A DNA stretch of 64,000 bases, from NCBI RefSeq assembly GCF_014076415.1, contig NZ_CP043568.1, positions 5,084,001 to 5,148,000 of the forward strand, read 5' to 3'. Source of the stretch: Comamonas testosteroni (GTDB taxonomy: Bacteria; Pseudomonadota; Gammaproteobacteria; Burkholderiales; Burkholderiaceae_C). Each line of letters begins with the position of its first letter. The first letter of the stretch is position 1. Below are positions 56,492-64,000 of this stretch, piece by piece. The notes under the pieces are model-generated. The model worked only from the letters and a program-made list of their open reading frames with translations, searched no databases and was not told the origin of the DNA. The position numbers and the translations under genes are program-made.

Positions 56492-56668
56492 TCAGAGGAT
56501 GCGCCCGACAAACATCACGGCAAAAAAGGCGAGACCGGCGATCACCGTCCACTTGAACAGCAAAAAACCAAGGCGCTTGTAGTGCGCCTTGCCGGTTCCC
56601 AGATAGAAGGCAAAGCTCAGTGCCGAAGCCAGAATCAGCAAGGTGGCCAGCCAGCGAAAGATCAGCAT
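56492..56668 (-). CDS. Small two-helix membrane protein downstream of lpxC
   Basis: 58-aa ORF, below common size cut-offs. ATG at 56668, only 6 nt after the lpxC stop; TGA at 56494-56492. Two hydrophobic segments (FRWLATLLILASALSFAFYLG and KWTVIAGLAFFAVMFVG) are joined by a basic loop (KAHYKRLG). Codon choice is as in neighbouring genes. Probably translated in the lpxC operon; function unknown. Confidence 0.7.
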   Translation of the reverse strand: MLIFRWLATLLILASALSFAFYLGTGKAHYKRLGFLLFKWTVIAGLAFFAVMFVGRIL

Positions 56669-56674
56669 GGAGGT

Positions 56675-57598
56675 CTACCAGGCCTGGGCGGGCATGGCAA
56701 AGCCCTGGGGAGCCTGGCGCTCGCTCTCAAAGGTCACGAGCTCCCAGGTCTCGGGCTGAGCAATCATGGAGCGCAGCAGCTTGTTGTTGAGGCCGTGACC
56801 CGAGCGAAAGGCGCTATAGGCACCGAGAATGGGCTTGCCGATCAGATACAGGTCACCGATCGCATCAAGGATCTTGTGCTTGGCAAACTCGTCGTCATAG
56901 CGCAGGCCGTCGCTGTTCAGGACCTTGTAGTCGTCCATGACGATGGCGTTGTCCAGCCCGCCTCCCAATGCCAGGCCGTTGTTGCGCAGCATTTCCACAT
57001 CCTTGGTGAAGCCGAAGGTGCGCGCACGGGCGATATCACGTGTGTAGTTGTCCAGGCCCATGTCGAACTCCACGCACTGCCCCGTCGAATCCACGGCGGG
57101 GTGAGCGAAGTCGATCTCGAAGCGCAGCTTGAAGCCGTGGTAGGGATCGAAGCGCGCCCACTTGAGGTTCTGGCCTTCGCCTTCGCGTACCTCGATCGGG
57201 CTCTTGATGCGGATGAAGCGCTTGGGAGCCTTCTGCAACTCGATTCCGGCGCTTTGCAGCAGAAACACGAACGAGGACGAGGAACCATCGAGAATCGGCA
57301 CCTCCTCGGCAGTGATGTCCACATAGAGGTTGTCGATTCCCAGACCGGCGATGGCCGACATCAGGTGCTCCACCGTATGTACCTTGGCACCGCCGCTGCC
57401 GATGGTCGAGGCCATGCGCGTGTCGGTCACGGCCTCGGCGGAAATGGGGATATCCACAGGCTCGGGCAAGTCCACACGACGGAACACGATGCCGGTATCA
57501 GGCTGGGCAGGGCGCAGCGTCAGCTCGACTCGCTGGCCGCTGTGCAGGCCCACGCCTACGGCACGGGAAATGGTCTTGATGGTACGTTGCTGAAGCAT
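56675..57598 (-). CDS. lpxC: UDP-3-O-acyl-N-acetylglucosamine deacetylase LpxC
   Basis: 307-aa zinc deacetylase, committed step of lipid A synthesis. [21 protein letters not shown] is the family start. Zinc ligands are His in [10 protein letters not shown], and His and Asp in [23 protein letters not shown] and the late RSGHGLNN (catalytic His) are present. The usual last gene of the dcw cluster. A long hairpin occurs in its leader. Confidence 0.97.
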   Translation of the reverse strand: MLQQRTIKTISRAVGVGLHSGQRVELTLRPAQPDTGIVFRRVDLPEPVDIPISAEAVTDTRMASTIGSGGAKVHTVEHLMSAIAGLGIDNLYVDITAEEVPILDGSSSSFVFLLQSAGIELQKAPKRFIRIKSPIEVREGEGQNLKWARFDPYHGFKLRFEIDFAHPAVDSTGQCVEFDMGLDNYTRDIARARTFGFTKDVEMLRNNGLALGGGLDNAIVMDDYKVLNSDGLRYDDEFAKHKILDAIGDLYLIGKPILGAYSAFRSGHGLNNKLLRSMIAQPETWELVTFESERQAPQGFAMPAQAW

Positions 57599-57615
57599 GC
57601 TGGTATTTTAAATGG

Positions 57616-57653
57616 GACAACCCCGAGCCGGCTTACGCCGACCCAGGGTTGTC
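57616..57653 (-). promoter_or_regulatory. Hairpin in lpxC leader
   Basis: GACAACCC pairs with GGGTTGTC around an inner CGGC/GCCG helix (57616-57653), ending 18 nt before the lpxC ATG on the minus strand. No T run follows, so it is not a standard terminator. It may affect lpxC translation or mRNA stability. Confidence 0.45.
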
Positions 57654-57737
57654 TTAATCGCTGCGATACAGCGAACCGATGGGCCTTCAGTCCTTAACGA
57701 ACCAAAGGCCTTTGCGGCTGACCTCTCAAATACTGGC

Positions 57738-57869
57738 GAGCACCAACTCAGAGATGCCGAGCAAGGACCTGGACGGCCCCGCCGCCCCGCACCGAGGGTG
57801 TCGCCCCCCTCCGGCGCAAAGCGCCAGAGAGAAGGAAGCGGCAAAGCCGCTCAGGGGGTGCCGGGCGGT
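57738..57869 (-). repeat. 3'-end-associated repeat, copy G (after ftsZ)
   Basis: On the minus strand GGCACCCCCTGAGCGGCTTT follows the ftsZ stop by a few bases, then GGGGGGCGACACCC and GCGGGGCCGTCCAGGTCCTTGC. Confidence 0.7.
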
Positions 57870-59062
57870 CAGTCCGCCTGCTTGCGCAGGAACGCAGGGA
57901 TCTCCACATCGTCCATGCCGCCAGATGCCAGGGCGCTCACACGCTCCGAAGCCTGGGTGCGGTTGGTACGCCAGACGCTGGGCACATTGGTGTTGGCCGT
58001 GCCGTATTCCATGCCGCCCAGGGGAGGCAGACCTACGGCCACGTTGTCGGTACCGGTACGCAGACCGCCCTGCACCACCTGGATGTTCTGGCGACGCACA
58101 TTGGGACGCGACAGGCCGGTGGCCACCACGGTCACACGGATTTCGTCGCCCAGCGAGTCATCGTAGGCAGCGCCATAGATCACATGCGCATCGGGAGACG
58201 CGTAGGCGTTGATGGTAGACATGGCCAGACGCGACTCGGACAGCTTGAGGCTGCCCTTGGCTGCGGTGACCAGCACCAGCACGCCCTTGGCGCCGGACAG
58301 ATCAATGCCTTCCAGCAGCGGGCAGGCCACGGCCTGCTCGGCAGCGATACGGGCACGATCAGGACCGGCGGCCTTGGCCGTGCCCATCATGGCCTTGCCG
58401 GGCTCACCCATCACAGTGCGCACGTCTTCGAAGTCGACGTTCACATGGCCGTACTCGTTGATGATTTCGGCAATGCCGCCCACGGCGTTCTTCAGAACGT
58501 CATTGGCATGGGCAAAAGCCTCGTCCTGGGAGATATCGTCGCCCAGCACATCGAGCAGCTTTTCGTTGAGCACAACGATCAGCGAGTCCACATTCGCTTC
58601 CAGCTCGGCCAGGCCGGCGTCAGCGTTCTGCATGCGGCGGCCGCCTTCCCACTCGAAAGGCTTGGTCACCACACCCACAGTCAGAATGCCCATTTCCTTG
58701 GCCACTCGTGCGATCACAGGCGATGCACCGGTACCCGTACCACCACCCATGCCTGCCGTAATGAAGAGCATGTGCGCGCCTTCGATGGCAGCGCGAATAT
58801 CTTCCACAGCAGCTTCCGCAGCGTCGCGGCCCTTGTCGGGCTTGCTGCCGGCACCCAGGCCGCTGCCACCCAGATGGATGGTGCGGTGGGCGCGGCTGCG
58901 CAACAGAGCTTGAGCATCGGTATTGGCCGTAATGAATTCGACGCCCTGAACGCTGCGTTCAATCATGTGGTCGACGGCGTTGCCGCCGCCGCCGCCGACG
59001 CCGATCACCTTGATCTGCGTGCCTTGGTTGAATTCTTCGGTTTCAATCATGTCGATAGGCAT
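57869..59062 (-). CDS. ftsZ: Cell division protein FtsZ
   Basis: 397-aa tubulin-like GTPase forming the Z ring. VIGVGGGGGNAVDHMIE, the tubulin signature GGGTGTGASPVIA, and the T7 synergy loop NVDFEDVRTVM are present. The C-terminal linker is short, and the tail DVEIPAFLRKQAD is the conserved FtsA/ZipA-binding peptide. Follows ftsA with a 146-nt gap, where extra ftsZ promoters are common. Confidence 0.97.
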   Translation of the reverse strand: MPIDMIETEEFNQGTQIKVIGVGGGGGNAVDHMIERSVQGVEFITANTDAQALLRSRAHRTIHLGGSGLGAGSKPDKGRDAAEAAVEDIRAAIEGAHMLFITAGMGGGTGTGASPVIARVAKEMGILTVGVVTKPFEWEGGRRMQNADAGLAELEANVDSLIVVLNEKLLDVLGDDISQDEAFAHANDVLKNAVGGIAEIINEYGHVNVDFEDVRTVMGEPGKAMMGTAKAAGPDRARIAAEQAVACPLLEGIDLSGAKGVLVLVTAAKGSLKLSESRLAMSTINAYASPDAHVIYGAAYDDSLGDEIRVTVVATGLSRPNVRRQNIQVVQGGLRTGTDNVAVGLPPLGGMEYGTANTNVPSVWRTNRTQASERVSALASGGMDDVEIPAFLRKQAD

Positions 59063-59208
59063 GGTGGTGCTCCTGTTCTCTAGTGGTGGTTTGTCGCTGC
59101 TGTGGAAAAGAAATTTCGAACTCTTGAGGTCTTCGCGGTCTTCGTCGTCGATACCGCGAAAAATCCATCTGTGGTGGTCCGGTGATGAACATGCGATAAG
59201 CGCTCATA

Positions 59209-60438
59209 TCAGAAGTTCCCCACGATGAAGTCTTTGAACCGGCCAAAAGCAGTCTTCATGGAACCGCTCTTCTGGGCCACCTTGTAGCCACGCAGACGTG
59301 CCAGGCGTGCTTCATCGAGCAGGCCCATCACCGTGGCGGCACGGGGCTGGGCGACCATGTCGGCCAGCGCACCGGAATATTTGGGAAGCCCGCGACGCAC
59401 GGGCTTGAGGAAGATGTCTTCGCCCAGCTCGATCATTCCAGGCATGACGGCGCTGCCGCCAGTGAGCACGATGCCCGAGGACAGTACTTCTTCGTAGCCC
59501 GATTCGCGGATGACCTGCTGCACCAGCGAGAAGATCTCTTCCACGCGGGGCTCGATCACACCGGCCAGGGCCTGCTTGCTGATCATGCGCGGGCTGCGGT
59601 CGCCCAGGCCCGGCACTTCGACCTGGGCGTCGGGATCTGCCAGCAATTGCTTGGCGTAGCCGCTCTCGACCTTGATGTCCTCGGCATCCTTGGTAGGAGT
59701 GCGCAGGGCCATGGCGATGTCGCTGGTGATCAGGTCACCGGCAATCGGGATCACGGCCGTGTGGCGAATCGCACCGCCGGTGAAGATGGCAACATCGGTT
59801 GCGCCCGCACCGATATCCACCACGGCCACGCCCAGCTCGCGCTCGTCGTCGGTCAGTACGGCCTGGGCCGACGCCAGCGGGTTGAGCAGCAGTTGCTCGA
59901 CTTCCAGGCCGCAGCGGCGCACGCATTTGATGATGTTCTCGGCCGCGCTCTGGGCGCCGGTCACGATATGGATCTTCGCTTCAAGGCGAATGCCGCTCAT
60001 GCCGATGGGCTCGCGCACCTCGTGGCCGTCAATGACGAACTCCTGCGCCTCGACCAGCAGCAGGCGCTGGTCGGACGAGATATTGATGGCCTTGGCGGTT
60101 TCCATCACGCGGGCCATATCGGTGGACGAGACTTCCTTGTCCTTGATGGCCACCATGCCGCTGGAATTCAGACCGCGGATATGGCTGCCCGTAATGCCGG
60201 TGCACACGCGCTGAATCTTGCAATCCGCCATCAGCTCGGCCTCTTTGAGCGCCTGCTGGATGCTTTGCACGGTCGCATCGATGTTCACGACCACGCCGCG
60301 CTTCAAGCCGTTGCTGGGAGCTACGCCCAGCCCTGCCAGCTTGAGCTCGCCATTGGACATGACCTCGGCCACCACCGCCATGACCTTGGCCGTGCCGATA
60401 TCCAGCCCAACAATCACATCCTTGTATTCTCTTGCCAT
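59209..60438 (-). CDS. ftsA: Cell division protein FtsA
   Basis: 409-aa actin-like membrane tether of FtsZ. VIVGLDIGTAKVMAVV (phosphate 1), VVDIGAGATDVAIF (phosphate 2) and GIVLTGGSAVMPGMIEL (adenosine) are the ATPase motifs, with the 1C subdomain between. The C-terminus ends in an amphipathic region (AFGRFKDFIVGNF), the membrane-targeting sequence. Confidence 0.97.
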   Translation of the reverse strand: MAREYKDVIVGLDIGTAKVMAVVAEVMSNGELKLAGLGVAPSNGLKRGVVVNIDATVQSIQQALKEAELMADCKIQRVCTGITGSHIRGLNSSGMVAIKDKEVSSTDMARVMETAKAINISSDQRLLLVEAQEFVIDGHEVREPIGMSGIRLEAKIHIVTGAQSAAENIIKCVRRCGLEVEQLLLNPLASAQAVLTDDERELGVAVVDIGAGATDVAIFTGGAIRHTAVIPIAGDLITSDIAMALRTPTKDAEDIKVESGYAKQLLADPDAQVEVPGLGDRSPRMISKQALAGVIEPRVEEIFSLVQQVIRESGYEEVLSSGIVLTGGSAVMPGMIELGEDIFLKPVRRGLPKYSGALADMVAQPRAATVMGLLDEARLARLRGYKVAQKSGSMKTAFGRFKDFIVGNF

Positions 60439-60510
60439 ATCAGCTTCCGCCCCCGGTAGGTTCTGTCTTGTCTTTGTGTGCGCCTTGCATGTCTGTTCCC
60501 CTGCTCCCGC

Positions 60511-61320
60511 TTATCGTCTGGCCCTGGCAGCAGTTGCCGGCGCGGAGATTCCAGTGGTCACGCCCTTGAGTCGCAAGGCATAGCCGTCTTCGTAACGCAG
60601 GTCTGCAGACTCCAGTGCCGCAGCCGAGCGCTTGTATTGAGAGGTGATCTGAGGCAGCGTGCGCACAAAGCGCTGCACGCGCTGCAATATGTCTTCGGTG
60701 GTGCCGCCGCCCAGTTCCACCAGCGCATCGTTGTCCAGCACCAGCGTCCAACTGCCACGCGCATCCAGAGTCAGGCTGTCCAGCGCCACATCGAGCGGCT
60801 TCAAGGCCGGCTCCAGCGCTCGATACATCTGCAGGACACGCGGTGCCGAGCCCTCGGGGCCTTGCAGACGCGGCAGACCTTCGCGGTCCAGTTCGCCCAG
60901 ATTGGCTTCAAACACTTCACCGGCCTTGTTGACCAGACCGGTACCGGTCTCAGCCCCCCAGAAGGCCTCGGCCACATGCTCCTTGAGCGCAACGCGCAAG
61001 CCGTTCGGATACTCGCGGCGCACCTGCGCCTCCTGCACCCAGGGCACTTGCTCGAATGCGTGCTGGGCCGCCTTCAGGTCCACCGTGAAGAAGTTGCCTT
61101 TGAGCACTGGCGCCACATTGGCACGCAGCGTCACGGCGTTGTTATGCACCAACTCGCCTTCCACCACGATGCGGCCGATATTGAAGGCCGGAGTCCGCAT
61201 CAACCACCACCCCACGGCCATCACGCACGCCGTCAAGCAGCCCATGAACATCACCGTGGCAGTGATGTTCATGAGCTTGACGTCGAACGGGACGACGGCT
61301 GTGGGGTGGTTGCGGTTCAT
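60511..61320 (-). CDS. ftsQ: Cell division protein FtsQ
   Basis: 269-aa bitopic divisome protein. A short cytosolic tail is followed by a membrane helix ([25 protein letters not shown]), a POTRA domain ([70 protein letters not shown]) and the FtsQ/DivIB beta domain. The ATG at 61320 overlaps the ddl stop (ATGA). Confidence 0.95.
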   Translation of the reverse strand: MNRNHPTAVVPFDVKLMNITATVMFMGCLTACVMAVGWWLMRTPAFNIGRIVVEGELVHNNAVTLRANVAPVLKGNFFTVDLKAAQHAFEQVPWVQEAQVRREYPNGLRVALKEHVAEAFWGAETGTGLVNKAGEVFEANLGELDREGLPRLQGPEGSAPRVLQMYRALEPALKPLDVALDSLTLDARGSWTLVLDNDALVELGGGTTEDILQRVQRFVRTLPQITSQYKRSAAALESADLRYEDGYALRLKGVTTGISAPATAARARR

Positions 61321-62288
61321 GGCAGCTCCGCTTCTCCATCCAGCGTGCTCATGGCCAGAATGCCAAGGCACAGGTTTTCGTAGCTCACGCCGGAAGCGCG
61401 CGCAGCCATGGGGACGAGAGAATGCCCCGTCATGCCTGGAGAGGTATTGATCTCCAGCAAGAAAGGCTTGCGGTCGCTGGCGCGAATCATGATGTCGGCA
61501 CGCGCCCAGCCACGGCAGCCCAGCGTACGGAAGGCTTTCTCCACAATGCGCTGGATCTCGGCCTCCTCGGCAGCCGGCAGGCCGCTAGGGCAGTGGTACT
61601 GCGTGGTATCTGTGAAGTACTTGTTCTGGTAGTCGTAGTTGCCTTCGGGCGCCACGATGCGGATCACCGGCAGCGCAGCGGCCTTGGCTCCCGTGCCCAG
61701 CACGGGGCAGGTGGTCTCGTCACCGGCAATGAACTGCTCGCACAGCACTTCTGCGTCGTACTGGGCCGCCAGCTCGTAGGCCTTGGCGCATTCGTCTGCA
61801 TTCATCACCTTGGTCAGGCCGATGCTGGAGCCGTCGCGTGCGGGCTTGACGATCATGGGAGCGCCCAGGGCCTGCAACGCGTCACGGGTGGCTTCGGCCG
61901 AATCGACCATGCGCCAGTCCGGCGTGGGCAGGCCTTCAAAGCGCCAGATGCGCTTGGTCATGATCTTGTCCATGGCGATGCTGGAAGCCATCACGCCCGA
62001 ACCCGTATACGGAATGTCCAGCAACTCCAGCGCGCCCTGCACCGTGCCGTCCTCGCCGTAGCGGCCATGCAGCGCGATGAAGCAGCGGTCAAAGCCTTGC
62101 ACCTTGAGCTGGTCCAGCCCCTGTTCGGCGGGGTCGAACTTGTGGGCATCGACACCCTTGGACAGCAATGCGGCCAGCACACCAGCGCCGGACATGAGCG
62201 AGACCTCACGTTCGGACGAGCGACCGCCCATAAGCACGGCGACCTTGCCCAGCGCCCTCACGTCGATATTTGTACCAAACATGCTCAT
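61317..62288 (-). CDS. ddl: D-alanine--D-alanine ligase
   Basis: 323-aa ATP-grasp ligase making the D-Ala-D-Ala end of the wall peptide. [69 protein letters not shown] and [21 protein letters not shown] are standard motifs. DdlB type by position in the dcw cluster. It overlaps murC and ftsQ by 4 nt on each side. Confidence 0.96.
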   Translation of the reverse strand: MSMFGTNIDVRALGKVAVLMGGRSSEREVSLMSGAGVLAALLSKGVDAHKFDPAEQGLDQLKVQGFDRCFIALHGRYGEDGTVQGALELLDIPYTGSGVMASSIAMDKIMTKRIWRFEGLPTPDWRMVDSAEATRDALQALGAPMIVKPARDGSSIGLTKVMNADECAKAYELAAQYDAEVLCEQFIAGDETTCPVLGTGAKAAALPVIRIVAPEGNYDYQNKYFTDTTQYHCPSGLPAAEEAEIQRIVEKAFRTLGCRGWARADIMIRASDRKPFLLEINTSPGMTGHSLVPMAARASGVSYENLCLGILAMSTLDGEAELP

Positions 62289-63718
62289 TGCGCGCTCCCT
62301 GCGGGCGCAGCCAGCTCTTGTTTCTGAAGCATTTCAACCAATTTCCCAGGCACGGCGCCAATCGATCCGGCCCCCATGCACAGCAATACATCGCCCGCTT
62401 GCGCATTGGCAGCGATGGCTGCCGGCATATCGGCAATGTTTTCCACAAATACAGGCTCGACCTTGCCGGCCACACGCAAAGCGCGAGCCAGGGATCGACC
62501 GTCGGCAGCCACGATGGGGGCCTCGCCTGCGGCATAGACCTCGGCCAGCAGCACGGAATCGGCACTGCCGATGACTTTCACGAAGTCCTCGAAACAGTCG
62601 CGTGTGCGGCTGTAGCGGTGTGGCTGGAAGGCCAGCACCAGGCGCTGGCCCGGGAAGGCGCCGCGTGCCGCAGCCAGCGTGGCAGCCATTTCCACGGGGT
62701 GATGGCCGTAGTCGTCGATGACGGTGAAAGTGCCGCCATTGGCAACAGGCAGTTCGCCATAGCGCTGGAAGCGCCGTCCCACCCCCTTGAAGCCTTCCAA
62801 GGCGCGCAGCAGCGCCTCGTCGGAAATTTCGAGTTCCATGGCCACCGCTACGGCAGACAGGGCGTTGAGCACGTTGTGCTCGCCAGGCAGGCTCAGCACG
62901 ACTTCCAGGTCGGGGTAGCTCTGGCCGTTCTGGCGGCGCACGGTAAAGCGCATGCGACCGGCTTCGGCACGCACGTTCACGGCGCGCACCTGGGCATCTT
63001 CGGCAAAGCCGTAGGTCGTGACCGGGCGCGCCAGCTTGGGCAGGATCTCACGCACGGCAGGGCTGTCGACGCAGAGAATGGCACGCCCGTAAAACGGCAT
63101 GCGATGCAGGAAATCGACAAAGGCCTGCTTGAGACGGCCGAAGTCATGGCCGTAGGTTTCCATGTGATCGGCGTCGATATTGGTGACGACGGCCATCACA
63201 GGCAGCAGGTTCAGGAAAGAGGCATCGGACTCGTCTGCCTCGACCACGATGTAGTCGCCCTGGCCCAGCTTGGCATTCGCTCCGGCACTGTTGAGCTTGC
63301 CGCCGATCACGAAGGTGGGATCCAGACCGGCCTCGGCCAGCACGCTGGTCACCAGACTGGTGGTGGTGGTCTTGCCGTGCGCGCCGGCAATGGCGATGCC
63401 CTGCTTGAAGCGCATCAGCTCGGCCAGCATCAGGGCACGGGGAACCACAGGAATCTTTTTCTGGCGGGCCGCCAGGACCTCGGGGTTGTCGCCCTGCACG
63501 GCCGTGGATGTCACCACGGCATCGCTGCCGTCAACGTTCTCGGCCGCATGACCGACAAAGGTCTTGATGCCCAGGCCGGCCAGGCGGCGCAGCGTGGCGC
63601 TGTCAGCCAGATCGGAGCCTGAAATGGCGTAACCCAGGTTATGCAGAACCTCTGCAATACCGCTCATGCCGGCGCCGCCAATACCGACAAAGTGAATGTG
63701 ATGAATGGCGTGTTTCAT
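62285..63718 (-). CDS. murC: UDP-N-acetylmuramate--L-alanine ligase
   Basis: 477-aa Mur ligase. [24 protein letters not shown] (UDP binding), [20 protein letters not shown] (ATP loop), [24 protein letters not shown] and [14 protein letters not shown] are family hallmarks. The stop overlaps the ddl start, and the start overlaps the murG stop, both by ATGA. Confidence 0.97.
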   Translation of the reverse strand: MKHAIHHIHFVGIGGAGMSGIAEVLHNLGYAISGSDLADSATLRRLAGLGIKTFVGHAAENVDGSDAVVTSTAVQGDNPEVLAARQKKIPVVPRALMLAELMRFKQGIAIAGAHGKTTTTSLVTSVLAEAGLDPTFVIGGKLNSAGANAKLGQGDYIVVEADESDASFLNLLPVMAVVTNIDADHMETYGHDFGRLKQAFVDFLHRMPFYGRAILCVDSPAVREILPKLARPVTTYGFAEDAQVRAVNVRAEAGRMRFTVRRQNGQSYPDLEVVLSLPGEHNVLNALSAVAVAMELEISDEALLRALEGFKGVGRRFQRYGELPVANGGTFTVIDDYGHHPVEMAATLAAARGAFPGQRLVLAFQPHRYSRTRDCFEDFVKVIGSADSVLLAEVYAAGEAPIVAADGRSLARALRVAGKVEPVFVENIADMPAAIAANAQAGDVLLCMGAGSIGAVPGKLVEMLQKQELAAPAGSAQ

Positions 63719-64000
63719 GCTGCCAACTCCTCACAAGCGGCGACCACCTTCGCGGTGGCATCAGTCTTTTGCATTTTCTTCGCGAGTTCAGCGCGCTCCA
63801 ACAGCGTCGCACGCTGCATATTTTGTAGCATTTCCGCCAACCCTTGGGCGCTCAAAGTACTTTGCGGCTGTAACCAACCGCCACCGGCATCCACCAGGAA
63901 GCGGGCATTGCTGGTCTGGTGGTCATCCACCGCAGCCGGGAAGGGTACATAGACCGCTGCCGCCCCTACGGCGGCGATCTCGGTCACGGTGCTGGCACCG
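63715..64000 (-). CDS. murG: MurG glycosyltransferase, C-terminal part (cut by window end)
   Basis: The frame is open to the window edge. Visible residues [42 protein letters not shown] match the UDP-GlcNAc-binding C-terminal domain of MurG (SGA-T--E---G-P---vP-P-a-d-HQ--NA). About 95 of an expected 355 residues are present. The GTG at 63987 is internal, not the start. Confidence 0.93.
   Translation of the reverse strand, partial: GASTVTEIAAVGAAAVYVPFPAAVDDHQTSNARFLVDAGGGWLQPQSTLSAQGLAEMLQNMQRATLLERAELAKKMQKTDATAKVVAACEELAA

Overview
The window reads as chromosome of a high-GC betaproteobacterium of the Comamonadaceae, most likely Comamonas or a close relative. This is inferred from protein character (tripartite-type Bug binding proteins, histone H1-like AAPAKAAPKK protein, DUF3426/PrmA/AccBC block, dcw cluster with lpxC) and from the intergenic repeats. 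No database search was possible. Almost all of it is ordinary core genome; one intact IS3-family element is present.

Layout. 1-2.6 kb: 3' end of an enoyl-CoA hydratase gene, two identical tRNA-Met(CAT) genes each with promoter and terminator, and an aromatic-acid-type MFS transporter. 2.7-8.4 kb: catabolic cassette of a LysR regulator, a benzoylformate decarboxylase-like ThDP enzyme, a ketopantoate-reductase-like dehydrogenase and two orphan Bug solute-binding proteins. 8.5-13.2 kb: molybdenum block (modE, modA, modB, modC, fdhD) with a clear ModE operator. 13.3-19.6 kb: a small exported protein, miaB, and an overlapping three-gene operon of unknown function (770-aa helical protein, PcfJ-like protein, DUF1266-like protein). 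19.7-27.4 kb: NlpC/P60 lipoprotein, ffh, CcsA/YpjD-like protein, pilS-pilR, ampD. 27.4-33.4 kb: nrdA and nrdB behind twin NrdR boxes, then a repeat-rich histone H1-like gene. 33.5-40.1 kb (minus strand): an unknown protein, a TlpA-like thioredoxin, accB, accC, prmA, a DUF3426 protein and a PfkB kinase. 40.3-43.3 kb: mpl followed by an IS150-like element inserted in the loop of the mpl terminator. 43.4-49.3 kb: two small conserved proteins, aroG behind a Phe/Tyr/Trp attenuator, tldD, a gene-free stretch with a possible small RNA, and rodA. 49.5-55.7 kb: YqiA-like esterase, RNB exonuclease, TonB-like protein, aroE, mtgA, ruvC. 55.9-64 kb (minus strand): RcnB-like protein, a small membrane protein, and lpxC-ftsZ-ftsA-ftsQ-ddl-murC-murG (murG cut by the window end).

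Most notable non-coding observations: (1) a leader peptide with seven consecutive aromatic codons and mutually exclusive antiterminator/terminator hairpins before aroG; (2) a roughly 72-nt element present three times, with compensatory changes in two helices, once in the modB leader; (3) a family of roughly 100-bp repeats that start at or just after stop codons, always in the same orientation relative to the upstream gene; (4) a candidate small RNA with a 17-bp palindromic operator between tldD and rodA; (5) the TPR-like/PcfJ-like/DUF1266-like operon, the best candidate for an undescribed protein system here.
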